Positions 46,773 to 57,179 of a stretch of 64,000 nt of DNA are shown here, one piece after another. The first letter of the stretch is position 1. Each line of letters starts with the position of its first letter. Below the pieces are notes generated by a model. The model searched no databases. It was not told the DNA's origin and saw nothing but the letters and a program-made list of their open reading frames with translations. Made by a program: the position numbers and the translations under genes. Source of the stretch: Eriocheir sinensis (Eukaryota > Arthropoda > Malacostraca > Decapoda > Varunidae); the NCBI RefSeq assembly GCF_024679095.1, contig NC_066509.1:18937878-19001877 (forward strand), in the 5' to 3' direction.

Positions 46773-47124
46773 GTGAGCAAAATGGCAGAGAATTCAACAA
46801 CTTCCGCCGCGTCTGCTGCTGCTGCTGCTTCACCTTCCCCTCCCTCCGCCGAGTGCGGCGAGCGGAGGAGGAAAGATAACTGGGCTCAGGAGGAATTGCT
46901 CCTCCTAGCCCAGTTATTTCAAGAGCGCAAGGCGCTCATCAAAGGAGACTTCACCGTCTGCAATACCCGGGGGAAGGCGGCTGCCTGGAAGGCGATTGTA
47001 GATCGCCTTACAGAGGCCTTTCCCCGGGGCAGAACCATCAAGGACTGCCAGAAGAAGTGGCAGTCCCTGTAGTCCACGGCGAAAAAGAACATATCCGCCC
47101 ACAAACAAGCGGTCACTGCCACAG
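46773..47124 (+). CDS. SANT-gene exon 1 (DNA-binding domain), TAG at 47070
   Basis: Codons before the domain are Ala/Ser/Pro-rich, partly from GCT repeats (46815-46835). The domain has the spaced Trp/aromatic residues (W of DNWAQEE, W of AAWKAI, W of KKWQSL) typical of Myb/SANT-like domains of the Myb_DNA-bind_5 kind. The stop falls immediately after the third helix, while coding continues to the donor at 47125, so it interrupts rather than ends the protein. Confidence 0.65.
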
Positions 47125-48183
47125 GTAAGAAATGTTTCCATGTTTCACGACATAAAATTATTAGTCAAACACTACACTACGGTACACTTCCACTTTAGAA
47201 AAAGCAGTGGCAGGTAAAAGGTGAGACGTATTCAACTTTATGTAGCAGACTAACATAATATTAGGCAGGCCCAACAAAACTTACCAGTAACATGATAATC
47301 TACATATTAGTAGGTATTGTACAATTTCCCCTTACTCATCCTTAGTCATTTTCCTGTCTCAAGTTTACCTTGCAGTATTACTGAATCAATAGTTTTAGAA
47401 TACATGATAATTATTTTTATGAGACTCATGGACACTGCTGAAAACCGAAAGTGATGGTCAGTATAACACCCATAGGACTCATAAAAACTGAACCTCCCCA
47501 GTCAGATTACTCTAATAGCATAGACCTTTACAGTACTACTACCTGTAAATCATTATACGTTAAGAGGTTGCATAAGGTTCTTAAGGTAAGGGAAATAAAA
47601 TTCATATGAATTGTTTTCAAGTAGTATTGTCTGGCACGTGTGGTATTTAAGGTTGTGGCTGCCTGCCTGCCTCTGGTGGAACATGTGGTTGAAGGGAGTA
47701 GATAAATTTCACCCACATTTTACTAGAAAATGCTCTTAAATTTGTTCCTGTACAAAATTCTATATTTTTTTATAAGAAAGTGGATGTTGTTAAGGCATGT
47801 AACTTACATATTGCCTCTGAAAAAAAGATCCTTAACCTTAAAGAAAAAAATTGAAATCCATTATTAGAAAACAAAAGAAGGAAATTGTACTGTTGTAATC
47901 ACTTCAGTCCTTGATCATCTACCCTTTTCATCTACCATGCCCAACACTAGTGCAACAAGTATTTGGTATTGTTATGCTGTATTTAATGTGCATCTGTAAA
48001 AATTTCAATGGCAGCATGAACATGCATGTTGATAGACTTGAATTCAAAATGAATGCCAGAGAACAAGTTGTTCTTCTGAAAGTGTACTACAAACTTTTAC
48101 AGCCATTGTAAAATAAGTCATATGCTTGCATTTTCGTTGTTGACATTATTACAATGACTTATGTCACATCTTTTTAATTCTAG
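47125..48183. other. Intron 1 of the SANT-like gene
   Basis: Donor GTAAGA at 47125 and acceptor TTTTTAATTCTAG ending at 48183. AT-rich, with no repeat or gene recognised. Confidence 0.55.
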
Positions 48184-48349
48184 GTGGTGGTCCAGCTCCC
48201 CCTCCTCTCTCGCAGCTGGACGGCCTCGTTGCTGACATCTTGGGGAGCGGCAATCTGGTGTTTGGTGGCTGCCACTATCGGCCAACAGACATCCATGTCG
48301 GTGAGCCACCTGCTTCTCCCCTCATAACCGTCAGCTTCGAGGATCAAAG
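48184..48349 (+). CDS. SANT-gene exon 2
   Basis: Encodes GGPAPPPLSQLDGLVADILG, SGNLVFGGCHYRPTDIHVGE and PPASPLITVSFEDQ, open throughout. It joins exon 1 in phase 1 and leaves phase 2 to exon 3 at donor GTATGG (48350). I know no domain here. Confidence 0.6.
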
Positions 48350-49379
48350 GTATGGGCTACTTCACCACTTAGGATTGTATTGTTGATGCTATTTCTCGGG
48401 TTACCTGCTTAGTTTATTAGCATAATGAGAAATAAATTAACCCCTCGCTTTTACGGAAATAAACAAACTTTTCTGGTACAGTCCTGTGTCTGCGGGAATT
48501 CACTGATACAGTTTGACAGGTGAGGGGTTTGGTTCCTTAGTGGCCCGGCAGAAATTATACGCCCTATTGTAAACACTTTCATTCTTGTCCTTTGGTGAAT
48601 CCCCTTTCATCTGCAGTCATGAATATATATTTTTAGTTACAATAATGAACACCAAAAGATAACTTTAAGCTCGTATACCAAACAAAGTTTGGACATATAT
48701 GAAAAGTTTGAACCACTCAGACTACTGGATGTTAAGATGCGTCACCTCCTTTCCTCCTTTTAGTTTGTTATAGCGAGGGTTTATCAAATTGCAAAATTGC
48801 ATGATTACTTAGCATAAGGAAACATATTTGTCAAACTGGACTGTAATAGATTTGCACACGTCCATGATTGTCCGGGACCCACAGAAGGTATATGTAAGGT
48901 GCCATGGAAATAACTTCAAAATTGAGTTTTTTTATATTTTTTTTTTACCATGCGTGACTGCACAGTCATGCTCTCAGTGCTCTCAGCCACACAGCAAAGT
49001 TGTTATAATAAAAGGTTTCAGTAGGAATTCATGAAGTTAAATTTGCTGCTGTGCATTAGCATATATTTGGACTATTTTTGTTTTATTTAATTTTCATACT
49101 ATATCTGGAGATCAATTTGAAATTATTTTCTTCCTCATTTGGAGTTTCCTAATTCAATTTTCAGTGTGCTTACCACAAACTAATTGCATTTATTTGTTGC
49201 ATAAAAGTATGAATAAAAATTTAGTAAATCAACACTTACCGTGTATTATTTTAAAATTAATTTAATAATTCAGTGGATGTAGTGCCAGCATTAACTAAAA
49301 ATGGTATACGTTAATATTTATTATGATTCTGAACATATTAATACTTTTTCAACATACATCTTTTTCACTTAACCAGCAG
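48350..49379. other. Intron 2 of the SANT-like gene
   Basis: AT-rich, with nothing recognised. Acceptor TTAACCAGCAG ends at 49379. Confidence 0.5.
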
Positions 49380-49726
49380 GCTACTTGAGGAGGAGGAGGA
49401 GGAGGACGACCTCGTGCCTGTGCTGTCTGGCCCGAGAGTTCTCCCCTGTACTAGTCACCACCTTCACTGCTGCTGCTGCTGCATCTTCCTCCACCCCTCA
49501 GGCAGTTCCACAGCCAGCTCAAAGCTTCCTTCTTGCTGATAAAGAAGAAGCCCTTCACCTTACTAAGAAGAGGAAGCTTGAACTGGCTATCTTAGAGGAG
49601 GAGCTTGCCATCAAAGCAGCAGTTCGGCGGGCAGAAGAGGCCAAGGTAGCCACCGAAGAGGCCAAGGCAGCCACCGAAGAGGCCAAGGCTGCCTATTATG
49701 AGGCCCTCACCAAAAAACTTGGTTAA
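49380..49726 (+). CDS. SANT-gene exon 3 (acidic start, C-terminal coiled coil), frame break
   Basis: In phase with exon 2 the exon opens LLEEEEEEDDLVPVLSGP, then loses frame. A frame one base away gives VTTFTAAAAASSSTPQAVPQ and the C-terminal helix with three EEAKxA repeats, ending in TAA after KKLG. Both halves look genuine, so a small indel between 49435 and 49470 is the simplest explanation. Confidence 0.55.
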
Positions 49727-49744
49727 TGGGAACAAGCTTGGCTT

Positions 49745-50280
49745 GGCAGCTTCTGCATCAATTATGATGAGATCAGGTACGCGACGGTTTCATATTCTAA
49801 AATCAGTTAACATTTCTTTGGGTTATTTACGTTTTTCAAAAGAAAATTTTGCCAGCAGTCAAAAAAAATTGAACCTGGGCCTAAGTACTCATTACATTCA
49901 TCATTTAATATTCTACCAACAATTACCGTGTCATCAGCATTTTTAATTATTGTGTAATTAGTAAAACCACTTCAACAATCGTCTGTTTATAAGCTAACAG
50001 CTTCCTTTTCTTTGTATAAGCTAAAAGTTTATACACAAACGATTGTAGAAGTGGTTTTAGTAATTGCACAATAATAAAATATGCCGATGACACGGTAATT
50101 GTTGGTAGAATATTAAATGATGAATGTAATGAGTACTTAGGCCCAAGTTCACCTTTTCACTGACTGGTGCAAATCAAATTTTCTGGAACTTAACGTAAAT
50201 AACCCAAAGAAATGTTAATTGATTGTAGAATAAGAAACCGTCACGTACCGGATCTCATCATAATTGATGCAGAAGCTGTA
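49745..50280. repeat. Foldback: inverted duplication of LINE RT sequence, ~255 bp arms, ~25 bp loop
   Basis: The left arm 49745-49998 is the reverse complement of 50025-50280 (for example CTTCTGCATCAATTATGATG against CATCATAATTGATGCAGAAG). The right arm reads, on the plus strand, KYADDTVIVGRILNDE and, after frame breaks, PKEMLIDCR, i.e. the catalytic YADD region of a LINE RT. It is followed at 50300-50365 by the LINE 3' tail GAGCTGCCCTGTGTAGGCCA and TTATGTTCTTATGTTCTTAT. Confidence 0.88.
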
Positions 50281-50365
50281 GAGAGGGTGAAAGTATAAAT
50301 ATGGAGCTGCCCTGTGTAGGCCACTCGGCCTCTTGCAGTTTCCTTATGTTCTTATGTTCTTATTT

Positions 50366-50780
50366 GGGTTTAATGATTAACAGTGATTTAAAAGGTAGCA
50401 GCAATACAAACATGGGAGTGAATAAATGTGATAGCTTCATTTTGAAAAATTTACACATATGTTAAAAGATAATAAGTAGGTTGAGTGCAGAAGCAAATTA
50501 AATCAACTAAATTAATCATGGAGGAACATTGGATCAGGTGGACATAACCATGGAAGAGGTAACCCATCACCTCCACTCCTGCTGCTACATTAGTTCTAGG
50601 AGAAACTGGCAGGTGGGAGAGTGGCGGCCAGAGGGGTCAGCCAAGGTCAGTACCGCCCCGCATCTTGCCACACACACTCCAACACGTCTCGCTTCCTCTC
50701 ATAGGTCAGCTATTTACTAACTTGAAATTAATTTATTTAGATAATTTGATAATCCAATAAGGTCATAGTGTCATGATTGT
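50366..50780. other. Unannotated sequence between LINE tail and piggyBac-like element
   Basis: A GC-richer patch at 50530-50700 has a short open frame with no recognised domain; the rest is AT-rich. Confidence 0.3.
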
Positions 50781-52520
50781 TTAGTTTGTATAATAATAAC
50801 AAAGGTTTTGTATACATACCACAACACTTGACAAATTTGGAATACAACATTGTCAAGTGTCATCATGATGATCTTACTGGAGAAGTAATAGTGCAAGACG
50901 TGCCAGGATCTCTTGAGCTCCACATTGAAAGTAAAACCAGTACAGCAGAAGACTCTACGTCCAAAAATCTTCCAGATCCAGGAAAAGGAAGCTATGTGAA
51001 TCGCAGCCAAACTGGAGATATAAACAACTACAATACTACAAGGTGAAGCAACGAGGAAGAACTTACGAGGACAATTTGCAGAAAATGAAGGAAGAAATGG
51101 AGCATCTCACCCCTCTGGAACTGTTCGAGTCAATAACGTCTCCAAATATTTATGATCATATTATAAAAGAAACAGTGCGCTATGCAACTGCATGCAAAAA
51201 CAAAGGTGACTTTGTGTTTACTGTAGAAGAGCTAAAGTGTTTCATAGCAATCTTGCTTTTTTTTATCATATCACAAACTACCAGCAGAGATACACTATTG
51301 TTCAAAGGAAGAGGATCTGGGAGTGTCTTTGGTGAAAAAAACAATGTCTCGCAATAGATTTCAGATTATAAAAGGCGTTGTCCACTTTTGTGACAATGCA
51401 GAAGCTGAAAGCAAAAAATCAGATAAGGGGTTCACAGTAAGAAATCTTATTACATTACTTCAAGAAGCATTCATATAATTTGTAGTTTTTGAGCCTTGTA
51501 TCTCTGTTGATTAAATGATGGTAAAGTACTATGGGCACAATAGTTTAAAACAATTTATTTAGGTAAAACCTGTTAGATTTGGCTACAAACTATGGGCACT
51601 TTGTGGAACCTCAGGGTATTACTACAACTTTGACCTTTATTGTGGTAAGAACTCTGAACTTGATGGGAATGAGGACTTATTATTAGGTTCAAAGGTAGTA
51701 CTGCGAATGCTACAGGCCGTAGCTGATCCAGAATCTCATTCATTATTTATTGATAATTATTTTACTACCTATGACTTATTAGTACACCTAAGAAATCTTG
51801 GATATCAGGTGACAGGAACACTGAGGGAGAATCGTTTGAAACAGTGTCCCCTGGAGTCCTCATGTGCTATGGAAAAGAAACCATGAGGGGTATATGACTA
51901 CAGGTTCGACACACATGAGGAAATTCTTATGATAAAGTGGTTTGATAACAAATGTGTGACAGTTGGAACTAATTATGATACAGTAGAGCCTGTTGCAAAA
52001 GTTCAGCGTTGGCTGAAACATACAAAGACAAAGGGAAGTGTTCCACAGCCAAATGCAATGTTCAATTATACCAAACACATGGGCGGGGTTTATCACCACG
52101 ACTGGTTAGTAGGTAAATATTATGTGTCAATTCGAGAAAAGAAATGGTACTGGCCCTTATTCACGCGATTCATAGATATGGCAGTGGTGAATTCATGGGT
52201 CATTTACAGGATGTTACATCAAGGAGACAACAATGCACAGCTGAGTGTTTTAGACTTCAAACGAGCTATATGTGTACCATATATGAAATTAAGCTGCATG
52301 TAAGTGACAATGGGACGACCCTGTAGTGCTTTGACATCTTGCATAAGTGTTACTGATGTTCGATATGGATGGCAAAGACCATATAATTGAGAAGAGGCAA
52401 AAGCAGCAACGATGTCAAAACAAACCATGTACAGCTAAGCCAAGAACATATTGTTATAAATGCAATGCTACTCTATGTGTAGAGTGCTTCGGCTCATATC
52501 ATCAGAGAAGATAAACTCTT
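50780..52520 (+). pseudogene. Second piggyBac-like transposase, decayed (element P2)
   Basis: Reading order on the plus strand: TPLELFESITSPNIYDHIIK and TVEELKCFIAIL (51.04-51.36 kb), SLVKKTMSRNRFQIIKGVVH, the MMVKYYGHNSLKQFI block where the codon expected to be Glu after Asp is TAA (51.51 kb), KPVRFGYKLWALCG, LFIDNYFTTYDLLVHLRNLG with the second catalytic Asp (51.75 kb), FNYTKHMGGVYHHDWLVGKY (52.06 kb) where the GGVD Asp is Tyr, and a Cys-rich C-terminus (CYKCNATLCVEC, ~52.45 kb). It is more PGBD3-like than P1 and opposite in strand. Confidence 0.8.
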
Positions 52521-52799
52521 CATAGAATAAAAGCAATTTTTAGTTCATGCTTCTGTTTGAAATATCATCACGGCTTGGAAAGATGTTGTGAATTTCAATT
52601 ATCATACCATACTATTACCAAGATGTTATAATTGCTCCAGTCACATAACTTTGTCTTCAAATCAGGATACTTTTCTGTAAGCTTTGTAATCTCACTTGTA
52701 GTCTTATTATCCCAGTGTCCCCATTTGAGGACAGCTTATTGTAAGCTTACTATTAGAAATATTATTATTATTATTTTTTTTTAGCATTTATTATTATTA

Positions 52800-52877
52800 T
52801 TAACCCATTATTTTACAGTATTCTACAAACAAACTCAGTTTATTTCAAAAATAAAAAGTTGGGATGTAATGGGTTAA
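52800..52877. repeat. TTAA-bounded CCCATTA...TAATGGG inverted pair
   Basis: TTAACCCATTA at 52800 and TAATGGGTTAA ending at 52877 face each other across ~60 bp. The right-hand half may be the true 3' end of P2. The left-hand half may be a nested end or chance. Confidence 0.45.
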
Positions 52878-53615
52878 ACACATACATCATTATATAGAGA
52901 GCGTTCAATATACATCCATATTCATCAATCATACACTACATTAATAAAAAGTAGGCTATTTCTGTTAAATTGATACTGTTTTAAACACGTAAAGCATTAT
53001 TAAGGAAGCATTCATTGTGTACTTCTACATTCATTATTCATATACAGCACTTATAAAAAGTAGGCTATTCCTAATAAATTCATCTCTTCAATGCATACAC
53101 CATTATTAAAAAAAAAAAGCATTTATATCACATTCATAGTCACTTCATATTAAACTCCACATAAGTATACAACCCAACACACAAGCAATTATTATACAAT
53201 GAACACTCGTATTATACATCTCTCAACTTCTTACGGCCACTCACAGTTTACAATGAACACTTTAAATTTCTCTTACAACTTTTTCCATTTCTTTCGACCA
53301 CTAAAAGACTTAAAATGGCTTCTTACATCCTGCTCATTTTATTAAAATTTCTTACGATAAATTCACAACTTACAATAACGCTCTTAAACATCTCGTAACT
53401 TCTTGCATCTTTTACGACCACCTCTCGCTTGGCAATGTTATGCAATGACGTAATCGACCATGCCAGCCGGTGCATTTAGGAAACTAGTAGGCTATTATGC
53501 ATTGAATTGAATTACAAAGCTATTATTTTGCATTTACGAATACTAAGTTATTAGTATGCATTTAAGAAAACTGGGCTATTATTTGCAGCAACTTTTTTTT
53601 TTCTAGAGATAAATT

Positions 53616-53620
<5 letters not shown>
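52878..53620. repeat. Diverged ~110 bp tandem repeat and AT-rich sequence
   Basis: AACACATACATCATTATATA, AACACGTAAAGCATTATTAA and AATGCATACACCATTATTAA start three diverged units (52.88, 52.98, 53.09 kb), each followed by TATAAAAAGTAGGCTATT-like sequence. This is the family also at 46.24 kb. The rest has TTACGACCA-type short repeats and no gene. Confidence 0.65.

Positions 53621-53621
<1 letters not shown>

Positions 53622-53659
<38 letters not shown>
53622..53659. repeat. (CT)n microsatellite
   Basis: Pure CT run. Confidence 0.95.
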
Positions 53660-53660
<1 letters not shown>

Positions 53661-53770
53661 GAATGCACACTGACGACCAAAGCCAAGCAAGTATTTAGCT
53701 TATGGAATGCAGAAAATCTTATTACAGAGCGTGGACTAGTGGAAACAAGATCATTCATAACAGATTTTTT

Positions 53771-54276
53771 TTAACCCGTGGGGTTCGGCTATGGGAAAGC
53801 CGATAAGTGGCCGAGAAACGACAAAATTACACTGCATTTTGAGACTAAGAAAAAAACAGGGAATGTACATCAAAGTGCTCCTCTCAAAACCAAAAAGCCG
53901 TTAAAAATATTTACTTTTACTCAAACTCCATTCTTTTTGGGTGGTGTTTGTCACAAAATAAACAGTCTCGTGACGTGTGGCATCTAGCCAATAGTCGCTT
54001 GTTGTCTACTATAGCGAATTTGACGAGTGATTACTGTATGGATAGCTAGGTCAGTCTGCCATGACCCTACAGCACCACCTTTGACAAAAAAGCCCACCTC
54101 AAGATCACTCACCCACCACAATGGCCTCGGACATTCATGGTGGGTTGCGCTATGCCGCCACCGACTACAAATAGCTCGAATTAGGTGTTTTATGGAGAGC
54201 CCTTTTTAGGGTCCACCGTACCACAGCCCCGACTTGTGAAAGCCCTGAAAAGGGTCTCCTAACGTTCTCGGGTTAA
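53771..54276. mobile_element. Candidate piggyBac-type MITE (TTAACCCG...CGGGTTAA)
   Basis: TTAACCCGTGGGGTT at 53771 and AACGTTCTCGGGTTAA ending at 54276 bound a ~500 bp non-coding segment. The terminal repeat is short (CCCG plus a looser match), but TTAA plus CCC is the end type of P1. Interior features include paired AGGGTCCACC/AGGGTCTCC segments near the right end. Confidence 0.5.
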
Positions 54277-54279
54277 AGA

Positions 54280-55500
54280 AACATAATCGTCGTGCAGTTG
54301 ATGCTCACAGTTTCGTAAGAAAAATCCTGTCTGTCCTATGTCTTTGAAATTTTAATATGTTGCTTGTTGGTGTAAATGTATGACATTCTGTGAATTTCGT
54401 GAAATTTGGGTGAATGTGTAGGGGAAACTCAAACAGAGCATAAAATCTTCTATTTGTTTCACAGACTTTAGTTTTTAGATAATTACTTTGAAAAAAAAAA
54501 TACCCTAGAACATTTGTGTATATATGTACATTTCTCATTTTGCAAATTTTAGATTTTTTGTTTCGGCTTCGAAAAAATAATTTCACTAATAATCTCCACT
54601 TTTTCTCCCGTTTTCTTTTTACCTTTTTTAAAATGTACAAAATGAGAAAAAATTGCCATTTAGTTGTAGTTTATATTGCTACCTTACAACAGACTATCAG
54701 ACTGTTGATTTTCTGAATTTTTTTGAAGTGTAAAAAATTTTCGAGATTTTGGCTCCTACAGTTTTTTTTTTTTCCATTTCATGTGTTTTGCCATTTCTAT
54801 TCACTTGACTGGCATGAAATCTTCACATATGATTGTTTATACCTTGTTCACTTAGTGGAGAAGGATAAGGCATATGGTCCCCCTTTATAAAAAAAAGAAG
54901 TTATCACTCAAAGGTGGTGGTGGTGGTGGTCGCGGTGCGGTTGTTGTGAAGATAGAGTCGTGACTCCTGCTTTTTTGCGTTGCTTTCTTGCGTGTTTCCT
55001 GGGTCTTCATTTGGTTCCAGAAGACTTCTTTATGTTCATAACTTTGCTTATCGTTGCTTTGCGCTTATACGTCTTTATAAAGACGTTTTTGGGTTATAGC
55101 GCAGCGAAATTTTTCAATGTCCTCCCCAGTCAACGTCTGTGGGAGAACTGAGCAGCAGAGTACGCATTTCACATTCGGCAGCCGTCACGAGTGGATAGAG
55201 GGATGATGGATGACAAAACTTACAGGGAAATATACTTTCTAATGTGAATTTTACGTGCGTACAAGCCTTGAGAAATACCACATGTGTTGGCGCGCTATAG
55301 CGTAACAGCGCGGGGCATTTAAATCTCCTAAAGGGACCCTGTTAATTTAATATTTTACACGAATATGCTTCATTACCTGGTAGTACATAGCATCCCCGAC
55401 ATGTTGAGCGAGAAAAACTAATTTAGTCAGTTTAAAAAAATATTCGTAAAAAAATATACTCCTGGCGCCTTCCTTAAGTAATATCTCTCTCACACCCACA
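54280..55500. other. AT-rich intergenic sequence
   Basis: A (TGG)n tract at 54914-54930 and short open frames only. No recognised gene. Confidence 0.35.
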
Positions 55501-55520
55501 CACACTCTTTGCTCCTTACA

Positions 55521-55524
<4 letters not shown>

Positions 55525-55562
<38 letters not shown>
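55525..55562. repeat. (CA)n microsatellite
   Basis: Pure CA run just beyond the A-tail side of the adjoining SINE. Confidence 0.95.
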
Positions 55563-55566
<4 letters not shown>

Positions 55567-55589
55567 GTCACATATAAATCGAATGTAGC

Positions 55590-55945
55590 TTTTTTTTTCC
55601 GTCGTTGCCTGTTGCGCCGGTAGGCACCTTCCTGGTGGAGCCTGATGGTCGGCCCAAGGCTTCTTCCAGGTGGGGCCTGATGGTCGTCCCAGCCCGTTCT
55701 GGCGCAGGCGAGTGTTTATAGTGGTGCCATCTTGCATTGGCTCATGCTGCCCCCGGAACTCGTTCTTGATTCGCTTGGACGGCTTCCTCTAGAGTTCGGG
55801 TTGATGGGTAGTCTTCAGGACAGCATGTGGGTAGTTTTAAGCCACTCGGTGGTGACCGAAAGATCCGAGTGGTAGCGTGGGGATTCGAACCCGCGTCGTC
55901 CAGCTCTGCTGGATAGTTGCCGTCTTTCGCTAGCGGCGTCCGAAA
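55590..55945 (-). mobile_element. tRNA-derived SINE with poly(A) tail
   Basis: On the minus strand the head contains the RNA polymerase III B box GGTTCGAATCCCC (complement of 55879-55891) within a tRNA-like stretch. A ~250 bp body follows, including an inverted pair CCACTCGG...CCGAGTGG and a duplicated GACCATCAGGC motif, then an A-run (T-run at 55591-55599 on the plus strand). The A box is not clear. SINEs are transcribed by Pol III and mobilised by LINE machinery. Confidence 0.75.
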
Positions 55946-55959
55946 CCTTTTGGAAACTG

Positions 55960-56900
55960 TGTCAACACTTGTGTCCCACGACTGTACGGTAGGCTATTTT
56001 TGCTCTTAATAAAAATTTCAGGTTGTTATATTTCTTAGAGCCAATTCTACAGTCCATCGTAGTGGCTTTGTAATCGCCCGAACGAAACTTTAATCTTTTA
56101 CACTCCGTAATGGCTAGGTTTTCGATGCAGCAGCACACACACAAGAGATGTCCTGTATGATTTCCTCAGAAGTATTAACCTATGCATGAACACAAAACAC
56201 TACGCAATGAATTTTCTAAGTCTTTGGTGTTGATTTGCAGGTTTACTAACACATCATGGCGAACTGTGAAAGAGGCCATTGGTCCTTTTTAGAGTTTCCA
56301 AGCTATACAGAAATGATTCATGTTGACCTGAAGGCTTTGACGAAATGTGAAAAAAAAAATATATGTAATGTAGGCTAGGCTATTTTTGCATATAAACTTT
56401 TTTTTTATTTCTTAGTTTTTTGTCGAGTTTTCAAGATATAATATTGACCTGAAGGCTTCGAGGTATGAAACAATAACATTATAATGTAGGCTAATCTGTT
56501 TTCGAACTGAATTAAACTTTTTGGGTCTTATATTTATGAGTAATTTGTTCAAGTTTCTAAGATATATAGGCTTGATTCATATTGGCATGAAGGCTTTGAT
56601 AAGGTATGAAACTAATAATGTAGGCAAGTCTATTTTTGCATTTAAACCTTTACGTTATTGTATATCCAAGTCCTCTTTTTTTTAAGTGCCAAGCTATGAA
56701 GCCATGATATTGATCTGATGGCATATGGCAGACATGAACCAACTAAAACTTTTCTTTTTGCATTTGAACCTTAACTTTGCTATATCTCTCAAGTTCTCAA
56801 CCCTTCCCAGGCTTCCCAGATAAAAATAAAGGCATTACCGATCTATTCCTGGAAAGAAACACTCACATTCGTCCACCTCTTAAGAAAATGATCCAACATT
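55960..56900. repeat. Diverged ~120 bp tandem repeat, ~4 copies
   Basis: From about 56260 to 56800, blocks containing GATATTGACCTGAAGGC or a variant, GTATGAAAC, AATGTAGGCTA and TATTTTTGCAT recur four times with heavy divergence. No gene. The left part (55960-56220) is unannotated. Confidence 0.6.
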
Positions 56901-56910
56901 AAAATCTTAC

Positions 56911-57012
56911 CACAACAGGCTGGGCGGCTTCCACCTTGAGCTCCTCCTCTTCCAAGCTGACGGGTACGTGGCACTGGTAGATGCCTGCGTCAGCCGCAGA
57001 CACACCTTCAAT
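56911..57012 (-). CDS. Immunoglobulin-domain exon (fragment)
   Basis: On the minus strand acceptor CACCTGTTGCAG precedes 57012, and donor GTAAGA begins at 56910. The 102 nt exon, phase 0, encodes IEGVSAADAGIYQCHVPVSL then EEEELKVEAAQPVV. The ADAGIYQC pattern is the classic end of an Ig fold (Asp-x-Gly-x-Tyr-x-Cys, strand F, with the second disulfide Cys), followed by strand G. It probably belongs to a cell-surface or secreted Ig-superfamily protein. The neighbouring exons were not found; the upstream side is occupied by repeats and a gypsy element. Confidence 0.65.
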
Positions 57013-57179
57013 CTGCAACAGGTGACATTACATGCATGTAATCTTATACTAACCACTAACTACTAAATAATGAAGTACTACTCTTCTCATAATTATTTCT
57101 AAAATCCATTTCTTTTATGATCATTATTATTTTTTTTTATAGCAAAGGAAACATAAAGGAAAATAAAAAAGCTCGCATA

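Larger units (their letters stand above)
46773..49726 (+). pseudogene. Three-exon Myb/SANT-like DNA-binding protein gene, broken
   Basis: Exon 1 (46773-47124) encodes an Ala/Ser-rich start, then the trihelix/Myb-SANT-type domain DNWAQEELLLLAQLFQERKA..IVDRLTEAF..TIKDCQKKWQSL. A TAG at 47070-47072 follows, after which STAKKNISAHKQAVTATG continues to donor GTAAGA. Exon 2 is 48184-48349; exon 3 is 49380-49726, ending in a coiled coil (KRKLELAILEEELAIKAAVR, with three EEAKxA repeats) and a stop. Phases match at both junctions (1 and 2). Exon 3 needs a frame change between ~49435 and 49470. Architecture fits a transcription-factor-like host gene or a Harbinger-type Myb-like protein. Confidence 0.65.

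Noticed and set aside
55840..55945. Functional tRNA gene
   Set aside because: A B box is present but the A box and cloverleaf are not convincing, and the sequence continues into a SINE body with an A-tail.
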